From: Bryobacteraceae bacterium
Lineage (GTDB): Bacteria > Acidobacteriota > Terriglobia > Bryobacterales > Bryobacteraceae
Assembly: GCA_025928545.1 (NCBI GenBank)
Contig: JAICJH010000006.1
Coordinates: forward strand, 1 to 64,000
Direction of reading: 5' to 3'
DNA length: 64,000 bases
In this document: piece after piece, positions 50,007 through 60,976 of the stretch
Numbering within the stretch: the stretch's first letter is position 1
How the letters are laid out: each line of letters opens with the position of its first letter
Made by a program: the position numbers and the translations under genes
Notes under the pieces: generated by a model
Databases searched by the model: none
The model's input: the letters and a program-made list of their open reading frames with translations, nothing else
Told to the model about the DNA's origin: nothing

Positions 50007-51461
50007 TCAGAGCGTTTTCAGGAAGGCAATCAGGTCTTTTCGTTCGGCGGGCGAGAGGCCGAGTCCGAACGGATGGCCGGGAATTGAGCGGGTCTTACCG
50101 TCATAGCCTTTGAAGCCGGTGGGAACGTACCCGGGCTTGACGCGTGCAGGATCCAGCCAGTCTTCCAGCGTCGCGGCAGAACCGTTATGGCCGAAAGGCC
50201 CTCGGTACCAGACGCCTTTCAGCGAGGGAACTTTGTAATAGCCGGTTCCTTTGTGAGTTTCGAGAGTATAGGCAGGGTCGAGGTCGATTTTGATGGAGAC
50301 GACATCGGCCGCGCCGGCCGGCGGATCGAAGCCATCCACCGCTACCAGCATGTTGTTGGTATAAAGCGGCGGCGTGTGGCAGCCGACGCACTTTTCCCGC
50401 GTGAACAGAGTCTTGCCACGTTCGGAAGCCGCATCAACCGGATTGGGGTTGGGCGGCGGTTGGAGCGAATACAGGTATTGCGCCAGCGCGTAGAGTTGCG
50501 GATCGCTGTAGCGGGCAGCAGGCGCGGATGTTCCTTCTATTGGCCCGGAGCCGTAATGGTCGGCGGAAAACAAATCCTGAGCCAGTGAAGAATAGCGCAT
50601 CAGATCGCCGATTTCGCGTTGGCGGATCAGACCAGTGTGATCGAGGAAGTGGCGATCGCGGACGCCTATCAGATCGGGAATCTGCGGCGGCAGCAACATG
50701 CTGGTGTTGGCGCGGGCAGTCACGCCGGGTGGAATCGCCATGCCGGCGGCAACCAAGGCATCGAGGCTCATGGAACCGGTCAGGCGGTTGATGTCGTTGG
50801 TCAGCCACGGCATCTCGAACTGTTTCGCAAAGTTTCGCACCTGAGCGAGGGTCTTGTCCGGTCCAATGGCTGCCGCGGTGGCTTGGAGCAAAAGCGCGCC
50901 TTCGCGGTCGTTCGGGTTGTTGCCCTGCGCTCCGGCGACAGCAGTTCCGTCGGCGAAAACTCTGGTGTGGCACGTATTGCAGCCCATGGAGCCGAGTTCC
51001 ACAGTGCCTTTGCGGCGCACCACCCAGCTTGCAAAAGGGATGGTTCCATCTTTCGCGATGGGCATCCCGCTTTGCTTGAAGAATTCCGGATCGCGCAGGT
51101 TCTGGGGCGTAAAAAAGACCGGATGCAGCGACGTGGGGGCGTCGAATACGAGCTTGCCCGCGGCGATCCACTGTTCGGGAGTGGTGAGTTTCGAGGGATC
51201 GAAAGTCACCTCCGGCTCGACTGCCTTCAGAAATTCCTGGTAGCCAGCCGGCTCGCGTCCGGGCGCATAAACTGGGTAAGTTTTGTAGATCACCCGCTCC
51301 GGAATGCGATAGTACGCGGCTTCATCCAGATGAACGGGTGAGAACTCCGGCTTCGCCAGGGGCAATTCGAGGGACTCGACGCGCGACTTTTCCCACGTGC
51401 GTGGAATATCGGCCGCAAACGCGGAAACCGCCAGGACAAGAGCAACTGCGAGGATCTTCAT
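50007..51461 (-). CDS. Exported di-haem cytochrome c protein
   Basis: A 484-aa protein with signal peptide (ILAVALVLAVSAFAADIP). Two haem-binding motifs occur: CNTCH near residue 160 and CVGCH near residue 360. The C-terminal domain (FGHNGSAATLEDWL, YKVPSLKGVWYRGPF) resembles cytochrome-c-peroxidase-like proteins of the MauG/CcpA group. It likely carries electrons or reduces peroxide in the periplasm. It converges on malic enzyme with 3 bp between the stops. Confidence 0.85.
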   Translation of the reverse strand: MKILAVALVLAVSAFAADIPRTWEKSRVESLELPLAKPEFSPVHLDEAAYYRIPERVIYKTYPVYAPGREPAGYQEFLKAVEPEVTFDPSKLTTPEQWIAAGKLVFDAPTSLHPVFFTPQNLRDPEFFKQSGMPIAKDGTIPFASWVVRRKGTVELGSMGCNTCHTRVFADGTAVAGAQGNNPNDREGALLLQATAAAIGPDKTLAQVRNFAKQFEMPWLTNDINRLTGSMSLDALVAAGMAIPPGVTARANTSMLLPPQIPDLIGVRDRHFLDHTGLIRQREIGDLMRYSSLAQDLFSADHYGSGPIEGTSAPAARYSDPQLYALAQYLYSLQPPPNPNPVDAASERGKTLFTREKCVGCHTPPLYTNNMLVAVDGFDPPAGAADVVSIKIDLDPAYTLETHKGTGYYKVPSLKGVWYRGPFGHNGSAATLEDWLDPARVKPGYVPTGFKGYDGKTRSIPGHPFGLGLSPAERKDLIAFLKTL

Positions 51462-51526
51462 TGGACCAAAATCAAGATATCACGCGTGGCGGCTAGTGTA
51501 GTGCCGACGCGCTTTTGACCACTATT

Positions 51527-52393
51527 TTATCGGAGGTTGAGAGTCTTCTTCAGCCAGGCGATCATCTCGGCTTTGTAGTGCTGTTGGTCGGCATCCTTCC
51601 AGCTCCCCATGCCGTGGCCGCCGCCTTCGACCGTGACAATTTCGCAGGCGCCACCAACTTTATGGATCGCATCGCACATCATCGTCGATTGCTCGTAAGG
51701 CACCTGATCGTCACGTGTGCCGTGAATCTCGAGGAACGGTGGCATGCCTTTGTGCACCGCGTGGATTGGCGAGATTTCCTTCAACCTGGCGTAACTCGCC
51801 TCATCGTAGCCTTCAACCTGAAAGAACCAGATCCCACCGCCTTTCGACTGATGGCTCCCGATGGAAGCCATGTTGAAACGCGCCGGATAATCCTTGCGCT
51901 GGCGGGCAATCTTTTCGTAGTCGGCAGGTCCGTAGATATCCACGACGGCGGCGACTTTTGTTTCCGGGGTTTCATGAGCCGCCGCGTAGTTCACCAGATA
52001 CCCGCCGGCGGATTCACCGCTCAGAACAAGCTTCGAAACGTCGAGCCGGTACGTTTTGGCATTCGCCTTCACCCACTTGATGGCGGTGTCAATGTCCTCT
52101 TTCGCCTGGGGAAAGCGGAATTCCGGCGCCATCCGGTAATCGATACTGAACCAGGCGAAGCCCGCATCGGCAAGCGGTTGGAAGGTCGGCGCCATATTGG
52201 AGGCGCGAGTGCCGCCATCGAAGCCCCCGCCGTGCACAAGAATAGCGGCAGGAAACGGCCCGGGGCCGTCGGGAACGTGCAGATCCAGCAGTAGTGCGTG
52301 GCCGTCGGGCCTGGCATACTCGACGCCTTTTTGATCCACAGGGGCGGCAGCGAGTCCGGCAGCGCAGAAGAGGGCAAGAACGATGGATTTCAT
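51527..52393 (-). CDS. Exported alpha/beta hydrolase (BD-FAE/esterase-lipase type)
   Basis: A 288-aa protein with signal peptide MKSIVLALFCAAGLAAAPVD. The HSL/BD-FAE fold is shown by AAILVHGGGFDGGTRASN (oxyanion HGGG), SIDYRMAPEFRFPQAKEDID, nucleophile LVLSGESAGGYLVN, acid Asp in HGTRDDQVPYEQ and His in EGGGHGMGSW. Likely a small-ester or acetyl-xylan hydrolase. The start at 52393 begins the signal peptide; the frame is open further upstream through the divergent ychF but without support. Confidence 0.88.
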   Translation of the reverse strand: MKSIVLALFCAAGLAAAPVDQKGVEYARPDGHALLLDLHVPDGPGPFPAAILVHGGGFDGGTRASNMAPTFQPLADAGFAWFSIDYRMAPEFRFPQAKEDIDTAIKWVKANAKTYRLDVSKLVLSGESAGGYLVNYAAAHETPETKVAAVVDIYGPADYEKIARQRKDYPARFNMASIGSHQSKGGGIWFFQVEGYDEASYARLKEISPIHAVHKGMPPFLEIHGTRDDQVPYEQSTMMCDAIHKVGGACEIVTVEGGGHGMGSWKDADQQHYKAEMIAWLKKTLNLR

Positions 52394-52468
52394 CAACGCA
52401 GATTCTATCAGGCCTGGCGGGCCACCTATGGCGGGAAATCGACGGCTGCCCGCTAAACTCAAATTTAC

Positions 52469-53572
52469 ATGCTTAGTGCAGGAATCGTAGGTCTTCCCAA
52501 CGTCGGCAAAAGTACGCTCTTTAATGCCGTCACCCAAACCCGCAAGGCGATGGCGGCCAACTACCGCTTTTGCACGATTGAACCGAACCAGGGGATCGTC
52601 ACCGTTCCCGACGAGCGACTCGCGGTGCTTTCTGCCATCAGCGGTTCCCAGAAGCTCGTACCGGCAATTTTTGAGTTCGTGGATATCGCGGGTCTGGTGA
52701 AAGGGGCCAGCACCGGCGAAGGTCTGGGCAACCAGTTTCTCGGGCACATCCGCGAAGTGGATGCCATTATCCAGGTCGTCCGCTGTTTTGAAAATTCGGA
52801 CATCGAACACGTCATGGATTCGGTAGATCCGATCCGCGATATCGACATCATCAATACGGAACTTGTTCTGGCCGATCTCGAAAGCATCCAGAAACGCCGC
52901 ACGAAGCAACAGAAGATGGCGAAGAGCGGCGATAAGAAGGCGCAGGCGGAGATCGATCTGATCGACCGGCTGGAGCCGCACCTGAACGAGGGCAAATTTG
53001 CCTTTGGACTGGAGATGTCGCCGGAAGAGACCGCGCTCATGAAGGGGCTTTTTCTACTCACCGCAAAGCCCACGCTTTTCGCCTGCAACGTTGCAGAGGA
53101 AGAACTGGGCAATCCGGATGCGAATCCGTGGGTGGCGAAAGTCAGGGATTACGCGGCGCACCATCATGGAACGCGCGCGGTAGTAGTTTCCGCCGAAATT
53201 GAATCCGAGCTGTGTACGCTGCCGCCCGACGAACGTGCTGAATATCTGGCGGGACTGGGCGTCGAACAATCGGGCTCCGGAACACTGATCAAAGAAGCCT
53301 ACTATCTGCTTGGGCTGCGCACTTACCTGACAACGGGTGAGAAGGAAACCCGCGCCTGGACCATTCGCGCAGGTGACAAAGCGCCGGTTGCCGCCGGGGT
53401 AATTCACTCCGATTTTGAAAAGAGTTTCATTTCAGCCGAGACAGTCGCGTACGACGATCTGGTGGCATGTGGCAGCATCGCGCGGGCCCGCGAACTGGGG
53501 AAACTGCGGACTGAAGGCAAAGAGTACGTTGTCCAGGATGGCGACGTGATGGAATTCAAGACGTTCCTGTAA
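52469..53572 (+). CDS. ychF: Redox-regulated ATPase/GTPase YchF
   Basis: A 367-aa Obg-family protein: GIVGLPNVGKSTLFNAVTQT (P-loop), switch region FCTIEPNQGIVTVPDERLA, DIAGLVKGASTGEGLGNQFL, then the coiled insertion DLESIQKRRTKQQKMAKSG and the C-terminal TGS-like domain (CGSIARARELGKLRTEGKEY). YchF prefers ATP and associates with ribosomes. The first switch reads NYRFCTIEPN instead of the usual NYPFCTIEPN. Length is typical for the family. Confidence 0.96.
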   Translation: MLSAGIVGLPNVGKSTLFNAVTQTRKAMAANYRFCTIEPNQGIVTVPDERLAVLSAISGSQKLVPAIFEFVDIAGLVKGASTGEGLGNQFLGHIREVDAIIQVVRCFENSDIEHVMDSVDPIRDIDIINTELVLADLESIQKRRTKQQKMAKSGDKKAQAEIDLIDRLEPHLNEGKFAFGLEMSPEETALMKGLFLLTAKPTLFACNVAEEELGNPDANPWVAKVRDYAAHHHGTRAVVVSAEIESELCTLPPDERAEYLAGLGVEQSGSGTLIKEAYYLLGLRTYLTTGEKETRAWTIRAGDKAPVAAGVIHSDFEKSFISAETVAYDDLVACGSIARARELGKLRTEGKEYVVQDGDVMEFKTFL

Positions 53573-53592
53573 AAGCAGAGCGGCTGCTGAAT

Positions 53593-54714
53593 CTAGGGAA
53601 TCAGGAGCCGCGACTGGATCATGCTGATGTCGCTGGCGGTCAAACCCATTTCTTTCTCAACGTAGGCCGTTACCGAACCATAGTTCTTATCGATGGAGGC
53701 AAACGTGGCTTCCATCTGACCGCGGTTGACCTGCGACCCGCGGCGAATCGCTTCCAGGTCAGTTCCGTTGTCTCCCCTTCGAATAAAGCCTTTGGCAATC
53801 ACCGGAAGTTTGCTGTCCGGGATTTCATTGGTCAGCATGTAGTCTTCGAGGACGACTTCGCGCGGCACGCCCAGCAGGCTCAGCAGAAGTCCCGCCATGA
53901 CCCCCGTCCGATCTTTGCCGGCGAAGCAATGGAACAGAACCGGGACATCGCCAGCCGCGATACTCAGCAGAACGCGGGAATATTGAGGAATGGCCAGCGG
54001 CAGCCAGTTGTATGGCTGAGGTGCTCCACCGCGTCCGGACGCGGCCGTTGGTCCGGACGCTCCAGCCGCGACCCCGGCGCGGGCTGCGCCACCACGACCG
54101 GATGCTCCCGCAGCACCCCGGCCTCCGGCACCCGAGGCAGCGCGCGCCGCACCGTAACGGCCGCCATAAGAGTCGATATTCATTTTGGCGAACTTTGTTG
54201 CGGGGAGCCGCGCGGTATCAGTGGGGGAATCGGCACGTTCGGGATCCACCCGGAAATCGCACACCAGTTTCAGACCGAGCGCAGTCAGATAGGCAATGTC
54301 GTGGTCGGTCAGATCGTGCAACTGGTCTGAACGGTAAATCGAGCCCCAACGGACGTAGCGGCCATCCAGGCCACGGTACCCGCCGAGATCGCGCGTGTTG
54401 AAGGTGCCGTCCAGATCCAGGCGGCGTGCGGCGACGATCCGGACCGGACCCTTACGCGGCTTGAGATGAAAATAAACCCGGCCGTTCTGGCTGACAGTCA
54501 CGCTCACCGGACTGGCCGCGGCCTTTGCGATTATTTTATTGGAATCTATTCGGTCCGGGCTGGAACTGGCGAAGATCGCAACCTGTTCGTTCGGACCAGA
54601 AAGATCGAATGAGATCTTATATGTCGCCGGACCGGTCTTTTCGCAACGCGGGTTCTCGACGGCGGCGGAGGCGATCCGCGCAAGAGTGAAAAGAACGAGG
54701 ACGATGGTTCGCAT
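53593..54714 (-). CDS. Exported tyrosine-phosphatase-like protein
   Basis: A 373-aa protein with signal peptide (MRTIVLVLFTLARIASAAVE). An N-terminal beta-rich region precedes a Y_phosphatase3-type domain with FNTRDLGGYRGLDGRYVRWG, a Gly/Ala/Arg-rich insertion of about 50 residues (GAGGRGAAGASGRGGAARAG), and the P-loop HCFAGKDRTGVMAGL holding the nucleophile Cys and Arg. It resembles MptpB-like phosphatases and could act on protein or lipid phosphates outside the cytoplasm. It follows the DUF1552 gene by 38 bp in the same direction and completes a three-gene unit. Confidence 0.88.
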   Translation of the reverse strand: MRTIVLVLFTLARIASAAVENPRCEKTGPATYKISFDLSGPNEQVAIFASSSPDRIDSNKIIAKAAASPVSVTVSQNGRVYFHLKPRKGPVRIVAARRLDLDGTFNTRDLGGYRGLDGRYVRWGSIYRSDQLHDLTDHDIAYLTALGLKLVCDFRVDPERADSPTDTARLPATKFAKMNIDSYGGRYGAARAASGAGGRGAAGASGRGGAARAGVAAGASGPTAASGRGGAPQPYNWLPLAIPQYSRVLLSIAAGDVPVLFHCFAGKDRTGVMAGLLLSLLGVPREVVLEDYMLTNEIPDSKLPVIAKGFIRRGDNGTDLEAIRRGSQVNRGQMEATFASIDKNYGSVTAYVEKEMGLTASDISMIQSRLLIP

Positions 54715-54752
54715 CGGGGAAAGTCTATCACCCCGCGGAACGCGCGTTCCAG

Positions 54753-56066
54753 TCAAGCCGAGAGAGGTTCCAGACCGCTCATGGTGCCTGTCGAAGTTGC
54801 GAACCTGTCCTGCTCGATTCCCAGGCGCTGGAGCACGGACACGAACAGGTTAGGTAGCGGGTAGTTGCGTTCGCGGTCGAAGGCAAGGTGCTGGCCGTGA
54901 CGGAAGCCGCCTCCGGCAAACAGAGTCGGCAGATTCGTGGTGACGTGCGTGTCCGCATTGCCCATATTGCTGCCATAGAGAATCATCGTGCGGTCCAGCA
55001 GCGATTCATTGCCTTCCCTGCACTGCTTCAGATCGCCGAAGAGCTTGGCCAGCAGTTTCATATGCTCGCGGTCGATGCGTTCCAGCTGGGCCAGCTTTTT
55101 CGCGTTCTTGCCATGATGTGAAAGATTGTGATAACCATCATCGGTTGGCTGCCCATCGGCTGTGATGGCGGGCGAATTGACGCCATCGAGCAGAAGCGCG
55201 ACGAAGCGCGAGGAATCGGTTTCGAAAGCAAGGCGGGCCATGTCATACATGAGCCGCACCTTGTCCATGTAGGCTTTCGGATCGGCGGGATCTATCGGCG
55301 TAGGCTCGGCCACTACCGGCTTCGGCTTCTGCTCCCATTCGGACGCGCTGGCAAGACGCTGTTCGAGATCGCGTACGCCAGTCATGTATTGATCGAGGCG
55401 CGCGCGGTCGGAAGGTCCTATATTTTTTTCAAGGCTCTTCGTCTGGTCGGCAACAGTGTCCATGATGCTTTGGCCCAGAGCGAGGCGGCGCGTCTGCTCC
55501 TGCGTCTCTTCCTTTGTGCCAGTGATAAACATCTTTTTGAACACCACGGAAGCCTTTTCTTCCGAAGGAATCAGTACTCCGCCGCGCGTCCACGAGAGGC
55601 TGCGCTGGCCTTGAGAGACATTGACGCCCAAAGTCAAAGATGGAAAGCGGGTCTGGTTGCCGAGCCGCTCCGCAGCGTATTGATCGAGAGAAATAGAATT
55701 GCGGAAGCCGCCGTTGCCGGGATGGGGAGCCGCGGTCAGGAAAACATTGTCGGCGGGATGGCCGGCATCCACGTCCGGGTGCATCACACCCGAAAAGACC
55801 GTAAAGTCGTCGCGAAAATCCGCCAGATGTTCCAGATAGGGGGAGAGCTTGTAACCGGAGCCGGCGGAATCCTGTGCCGGGAAAAATTTATCGGGGAGCA
55901 ACCCCAGGTTATTACAAATACCGAAGAACCTGCGCGGGACCTGCGTGGTCGCGGCGCGTGCGAAGGCGGGCGTCATCGCATCAAGAAAAGGGAGGGCAAG
56001 GGCAACGCCGGCTCCGCGAAGAATATGGCGGCGGGAAAGGGCGTTCTTTGAGCTGACGCTGGACAT
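54753..56066 (-). CDS. DUF1552 protein with Tat signal
   Basis: A 437-aa protein beginning with a twin-arginine signal ([20 protein letters not shown]). The mature part matches DUF1552: [60 protein letters not shown], and a metal-like [16 protein letters not shown] segment. The family is almost always encoded beside DUF1592-type cytochromes in acidobacteria and planctomycetes and has no proven function. Here the DUF1592 gene lies 49 bp upstream. Confidence 0.93.
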   Translation of the reverse strand: MSSVSSKNALSRRHILRGAGVALALPFLDAMTPAFARAATTQVPRRFFGICNNLGLLPDKFFPAQDSAGSGYKLSPYLEHLADFRDDFTVFSGVMHPDVDAGHPADNVFLTAAPHPGNGGFRNSISLDQYAAERLGNQTRFPSLTLGVNVSQGQRSLSWTRGGVLIPSEEKASVVFKKMFITGTKEETQEQTRRLALGQSIMDTVADQTKSLEKNIGPSDRARLDQYMTGVRDLEQRLASASEWEQKPKPVVAEPTPIDPADPKAYMDKVRLMYDMARLAFETDSSRFVALLLDGVNSPAITADGQPTDDGYHNLSHHGKNAKKLAQLERIDREHMKLLAKLFGDLKQCREGNESLLDRTMILYGSNMGNADTHVTTNLPTLFAGGGFRHGQHLAFDRERNYPLPNLFVSVLQRLGIEQDRFATSTGTMSGLEPLSA

Positions 56067-56115
56067 CGTCGTGGACCTCCGATAGCTGGCTAGATTATAC
56101 CCTGTTTTTCGTCTG

Positions 56116-58671
56116 TCACCTGGAGCGGAAAAGCTCGCTCTGGATGATGGCCTGGATAATGGCTTCCACTCCGTAGTCGCTGGATTTCGTCTGATCCAGA
56201 ATTGCTTCGAGTTTTGGCCGGTCGCTGAAATGAACCGGCGCGTCCGTAGAGTAGGTAATCAACTGCGAGGCTACGTTGCGGGCCAATTGTCGTTCATCGG
56301 TGATCAGCAGCTTCTTCAGTTCGCGGACGTCGTTGAAAGTACGGCCATCCGGCAGCGTGCCGCTGGCGTCGACGGGCAGCGCATAGTGGAACGCGAAAGC
56401 CTGGCCGTTCTTGCCGATGCCCGGAGCTTTTGCTGCACCGTTGGTGAGCTCGCCGAGAGCGCGGTATTTGTCGCGCTGAGCCCCCACGATATCGAAAGCT
56501 TCGAGCGCGAATCCCGCCGGGTCGATCAACGCGTGGCAGGAGTTGCAGACAGGCTGGCTGCGGTGTTTCGCCAGAAGCTCGCGGATAGTGGCCGCGCCGC
56601 GCGTATCGGTTGCAATCGCCGGAACTCCGGTGGGGCGCGGCGGGACGGGTTTGCCCAGAATTCGCTCGTTAATCCAGACGCCGCGCAGGACGGGCGAAGT
56701 GCTGGTGCCGTTCGCTGTCACTTTTAAAACGCTTGCCTGGGTGAGAAAACCGCCGCGCGTGGAATCCGCCGGCAAAGGTACGCGCCGGATAGCCGCGCCT
56801 TTCACCCCGGGGATGCCATAGAGATCTGCCAAACGCTCGTTGATTGTGACGAAGTCGGAAGAGACGATATTTCGCGCCGGCAGATTTTTCCTTATCAGTT
56901 CGGTAAAGAAAGCGCGGCTTTCGTCGCCTGCGGATTCAATCAGGAAATCGTCCAGATAGTAATCGGGATAGAGATTTTCGTCCGGCGAGGTGACGTCGAG
57001 CTTGTGAAGATCGAGCCAATAATCGAGGAAGGCATGGACGAAGCGCTGCGACCTCGGGTCATCCAGCAAACGTTGTGTCTGCGCGCGAAGTACGGCGGTG
57101 TCCTGAAGCTTGTTTTGTGCGGCGAGTTCCCGCAGGGTTGCATCCGGCTCTGAATTCCACAGGAAATAAGAGAGACGCGACGCCAGCGCGTAATTATCCA
57201 GGCGACCGGGTTTTTCCTCGAGAGTGACAAATGCCGGGGAACAGAGAACCGCTGTGTAAGCGGAGATCATGGAGTCGGTAAACGAGAAACCGGCAGCCAT
57301 GGATTTTGAGGCCAGCCCCGCGAAACGCTCCACCTCGTTATCGGGGATAGGGCGCCGGTAGGCACGGGCGAGGAACCCTTTCAGCAGACGTCGGCTATCG
57401 GCGTCGGGATTCTTCGATTGGAACTCCGTGACACCTTTCGTCACTGTATAGGGCAGATCTGCGAAGAGGAGTTCGTGTCCCTGGGCTGGCCACTGGTCGA
57501 CAAGAGGGCCTTCGACTTCCAGCCAGTTGAAGACAACGCCGGGCTGTCCATCTTCCGTGGCGAGCGGATTGCGCCAGTTGGGCGGGCGCGAGCGAAAAAA
57601 GCGCACCGCATCCGGGCGGACCGAATCTCCCTTCAGCAGATAAACCTCGACTTCGTTGACAACTGGTTCCGGGCCGACATCGAAACTTCCCAGTTTGCGC
57701 ATTTCGCGGGGCGGCACTTCCGAATAGAGCGTGACAGGTTCAGTGGTGCGGCCGGGGTAAATGACTTCGGGGTTCGGCCGCCACCAGCGCGGCGCCTTGT
57801 CCGGCCCCACCCACATCGTGTGTGCTTTCAGTCGCAGCTTGTACCGTCCGGAAACCGGAGCTGTGAACTGATTGAAGCGCATCTCCAACGGCTCGTACGT
57901 GCTGGCGACAACACCCAGACCTTCCGTTTCGCGTATGGCTGGAAGCGCCGGACCAACACTTCTAGGGCCCAGCTTTTTCAGCGCGATGATATCGGCCGAA
58001 TCGCCGACAACAGGGAACATATCGCGCTCCGGGGAATCGGGGAACTGGATTTTACTAAACATGGAGTTCTGTTCCCGGGCGTAATACCGCTTCGTGACAG
58101 CCTCAGGCCGCGTGGCGAATTTCGGAAGAGCCTGACGCAACGCGTATTCCGCCGCAGCCAGGTATTGATTCATGTGAACGTGCGAAACGTCGAGCGCCTC
58201 ACCGGACTTGTTGAAGTGGTTGGCCTCGCCATCTTCCGGAAGCAACTCCTTGATCTGAAGCCAGGGCGCACCGAGAAGATCGCGGACCGTGCTTTCGTAT
58301 TCGTAGCGGTTCATCCGGCGCCAGGTGGAACGGCCCTGCGCTGCATACCGCGCGGCATCGGCCGCCATGAGCGGAGCTTCGAGCGCCTTCAGAAATGCAT
58401 TCCGCGCATCCGGTGTGAGCGAGGCGGATTTGATCGGCGGCATCTCGCCATCGCGGACCCGGTCATGAACCCGCGACCAGCGCGCAAAGTTAACTGGATC
58501 GGCGGGATGGAACGGAAAAGTGGTGAGGTCCAGGTTGCCGGATTTCAGATCTGCGTTATGGCAGGGGGCGCAGTTTGCCGTAATGAACGACCGGACCGGG
58601 GCAGGCTGCTGGGCAAAAAGAATCCGCGCCGCGGCAGCCAGGAATAAGACCCGTTTCGTCGTTCCGCTCAA
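56116..58671 (-). CDS. DUF1587/1592/1588/1585 multi-domain cytochrome-like protein
   Basis: An 851-aa exported protein. Signal segment [17 protein letters not shown]-terminal haem motif CAPCH near residue 35, then DUF1587 ([20 protein letters not shown]), a carbohydrate-binding-like middle, DUF1595/1592 ([36 protein letters not shown]), DUF1588 ([40 protein letters not shown]) and DUF1585 with a second motif [19 protein letters not shown] near residue 708. It is thought to be a secreted electron-transfer protein. It leads the DUF1592-DUF1552-phosphatase unit. Confidence 0.93.
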   Translation of the reverse strand: MSGTTKRVLFLAAAARILFAQQPAPVRSFITANCAPCHNADLKSGNLDLTTFPFHPADPVNFARWSRVHDRVRDGEMPPIKSASLTPDARNAFLKALEAPLMAADAARYAAQGRSTWRRMNRYEYESTVRDLLGAPWLQIKELLPEDGEANHFNKSGEALDVSHVHMNQYLAAAEYALRQALPKFATRPEAVTKRYYAREQNSMFSKIQFPDSPERDMFPVVGDSADIIALKKLGPRSVGPALPAIRETEGLGVVASTYEPLEMRFNQFTAPVSGRYKLRLKAHTMWVGPDKAPRWWRPNPEVIYPGRTTEPVTLYSEVPPREMRKLGSFDVGPEPVVNEVEVYLLKGDSVRPDAVRFFRSRPPNWRNPLATEDGQPGVVFNWLEVEGPLVDQWPAQGHELLFADLPYTVTKGVTEFQSKNPDADSRRLLKGFLARAYRRPIPDNEVERFAGLASKSMAAGFSFTDSMISAYTAVLCSPAFVTLEEKPGRLDNYALASRLSYFLWNSEPDATLRELAAQNKLQDTAVLRAQTQRLLDDPRSQRFVHAFLDYWLDLHKLDVTSPDENLYPDYYLDDFLIESAGDESRAFFTELIRKNLPARNIVSSDFVTINERLADLYGIPGVKGAAIRRVPLPADSTRGGFLTQASVLKVTANGTSTSPVLRGVWINERILGKPVPPRPTGVPAIATDTRGAATIRELLAKHRSQPVCNSCHALIDPAGFALEAFDIVGAQRDKYRALGELTNGAAKAPGIGKNGQAFAFHYALPVDASGTLPDGRTFNDVRELKKLLITDERQLARNVASQLITYSTDAPVHFSDRPKLEAILDQTKSSDYGVEAIIQAIIQSELFRSR

Positions 58672-58899
58672 TGCTTTACTTCCTCTGTATTCAAGTGTTC
58701 CGGGCCTGCGCCGGCGGACCTGGACCCGGCTCGCATTTGAACATTATCATATTCCGAACGGCATTGGCGCCCGACTGCATAGGCAGGTAGTCGCGCGACC
58801 TCGTGCCGACAGCCGCCGCCCGCCGAGCCGGAGTTTCCCGCCGCCGCCCGTCTCCGGGTTGACCACCACCCGGCGTATATCACCGGTAATTGCGGTAAG

Positions 58900-58909
58900 G
58901 TAATATTAC
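58900..58909. promoter_or_regulatory. Palindrome in the promoter region of the peptidase gene
   Basis: GTAATATTAC is a perfect 10-bp palindrome, with GGTAAT/ATTACC copies around it (58885-58927) and a -10-like TATAAA just downstream. A repressor site is possible. Length alone makes this weak. Confidence 0.35.
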
Positions 58910-58937
58910 GTATAAATAGGTTATTACCGCGGAACGC

Positions 58938-60950
58938 ATGCCGGATAATCCTCTCCTTTCGATTCAATTTGCCATTCCATTCGATCAGGTTCGTCCGGAA
59001 CATGTAGCCGCCGGTATTCGCACGTTGTTGACAGAAGCGAACGAGAAAATTGACGCGATTGTAGCGGATCGCTCGCCGCGCACATTCGCAAATACAATGC
59101 TCGCGCTCGAAGAGTCGACCGAGGCTCTGGGTTATGCGCTCGGGATCGTGCGGCACCTGGAAGCTGTGGCGACCACGCCGGAGCTGCGCGCCGCGTGGAA
59201 CGAAGTGGAGCCTGAAACCAGCGCATTTTATTCTCGAATACCGCTGAACGAAGGCCTTTGGAAGCAACTACGGGCGTATGCGGCAACCGAGGAAGCAAAG
59301 GCCCTCACTGGAACGCGCCTTAGGTTCCTGACAAAGACGCTGGATTCATTCCGCCGCAGCGGCGCGGAACTGGATGTGGCGGGCAAGACTCGGCTGGCGG
59401 AAATTGACGTCGAGCTTTCCAAATGGACGACGAAATTCTCCGAAAACGTTTTGGATTCCACGAATGCATGGGAACTGATCATCCACGATGAGGCCAGCCT
59501 GGAGGGTTTGCCGCCGAGCGCCATGGCCGCGGCGCGCCAGAGCGCGGAATCGCGGGGGTTGGCGGGTTGGAGGTTCACTCTTCAGGCCCCCAGCTTTACG
59601 CCGGCGATCACGTACCTGGCCGACGGCGCCATCCGCGAAAAACTCTATCGTGCCAACATCGCACGGGCCACGGAAGCCGAGCGGGACAATCGGCCGATTA
59701 TCGTGCGCATTCTGGAACTGCGCCGCGAAAAGGCAAAGTTGCTGGGTTTCGCCGACTTCGCCGATTTCGTGGTCTACGACCGCATGGCCCACACCGGTTC
59801 GCGAGCGCTGGTGTTTCTGGAGGATCTGAAAGAGCGAACCGAGCCTGCGTTTGCACGCGAGAATGCCGAACTCGAAGCATTTGCCGGCCGCAAACTCGCG
59901 CCCTGGGATATCGGCTATTTCGCGGAGTTACAGCGGCGAAAGTTGTATGAATTCGACGAAGAGCAATTGCGGCCCTATTTTCCGGCGGAGCGCGTCGTCG
60001 CGGGAATGTTCGATATCGTGGAAAAGCTATACGGGATTCGGGTGCAGGCGCGTACCGGAGTTCCCCTTTGGCATCCCGACGTTCGTTATTACGAGGTTCA
60101 CGATAGCGATGGTCTGTTGCTGGGCGCCTTTTACGCAGACTGGTTTCCGCGCGAAAACAAGCGCGACGGCGCGTGGATGGACGGATTTATAACAGGCGTG
60201 GACACGCCCGATCGCTTCGAGCCCCATGTCGGCTGCGTGTGTGGAAATCTGACCCCTCCCCTGGCCGACAAGCCCGCGCTGTTAACACATCGCGAAGTGG
60301 AGACCATCTTCCATGAATTCGGACACCTGCTCCATCATGTACTGAGCCGCGTGGAAGTAAGGAGCCTGGCTGGCACCGCCGTGGCCTGGGATTTTGTGGA
60401 ACTTCCCAGTCAGATCATGGAAAACTGGTGCTGGGAGCGCGCAGCCCTGGATATGTTTGCCCGGCATTACCAGACGGGCGCGGCAATCCCGGAAGATCTG
60501 TTTCAAAAGATGGTCGCCGCAAAAACCTATCGCGGCGCCAACATGCAGATGCGGCAACTGGGTTTCGGTTTCGTGGATCTTAAGCTGCATCGCGATTACG
60601 ATCCGGCGCGCGATGGCGACGCCTGTGCCTACGCGCGCGACATACTGCAGCAGTTCAATCCGGCTGCTTTGCCGGAAGGCTACGCTATGATCGCGGCGTT
60701 CACGCATCTGTTCGCAAGCCCCGTCGGCTATGGAGCCGGCTATTACTCCTACAAGTGGGCCGAGGTGCTGGATGCCGATGCCTTCACCCGTTTCCGGTCG
60801 GAAGGAATCTTCAGCCGCGAAGCCGGTGAAGCCTTCCGCGAGAATATTCTCTCGAAAGGCGACAGCGACGACCCGGCTGAATTGTATCGCCGCTTCATGG
60901 GACGGGATCCCGACACGGATGCCCTGCTTCTCCGATCGGGGTTGCTGTAG
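58938..60950 (+). CDS. M3 family metallopeptidase (oligopeptidase A/Dcp-like)
   Basis: A 670-aa cytoplasmic zinc peptidase. The HExxH site is in TIFHEFGHLLHHVLSRVEV (residues 459-463), with the third ligand Glu in VELPSQIMENWCWE. The N-terminal helical lid (FDQVRPEHVAAGIRTLLTEA) and the C-terminal FASPVGYGAGYYSYKWAEVL, with the conserved Tyr residues of the active site, agree with the family. It degrades short peptides. The small ATPase follows after 26 bp. A palindromic operator-like region precedes it. Confidence 0.94.
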   Translation: MPDNPLLSIQFAIPFDQVRPEHVAAGIRTLLTEANEKIDAIVADRSPRTFANTMLALEESTEALGYALGIVRHLEAVATTPELRAAWNEVEPETSAFYSRIPLNEGLWKQLRAYAATEEAKALTGTRLRFLTKTLDSFRRSGAELDVAGKTRLAEIDVELSKWTTKFSENVLDSTNAWELIIHDEASLEGLPPSAMAAARQSAESRGLAGWRFTLQAPSFTPAITYLADGAIREKLYRANIARATEAERDNRPIIVRILELRREKAKLLGFADFADFVVYDRMAHTGSRALVFLEDLKERTEPAFARENAELEAFAGRKLAPWDIGYFAELQRRKLYEFDEEQLRPYFPAERVVAGMFDIVEKLYGIRVQARTGVPLWHPDVRYYEVHDSDGLLLGAFYADWFPRENKRDGAWMDGFITGVDTPDRFEPHVGCVCGNLTPPLADKPALLTHREVETIFHEFGHLLHHVLSRVEVRSLAGTAVAWDFVELPSQIMENWCWERAALDMFARHYQTGAAIPEDLFQKMVAAKTYRGANMQMRQLGFGFVDLKLHRDYDPARDGDACAYARDILQQFNPAALPEGYAMIAAFTHLFASPVGYGAGYYSYKWAEVLDADAFTRFRSEGIFSREAGEAFRENILSKGDSDDPAELYRRFMGRDPDTDALLLRSGLL

Positions 60951-60976
60951 GCCGACGTTGCTATCCTTAGGTTGCG

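Noticed and set aside
57418-58647. 409-codon open frame opposite the DUF1592 gene
   Set aside because: Antisense shadow with no recognisable motif.
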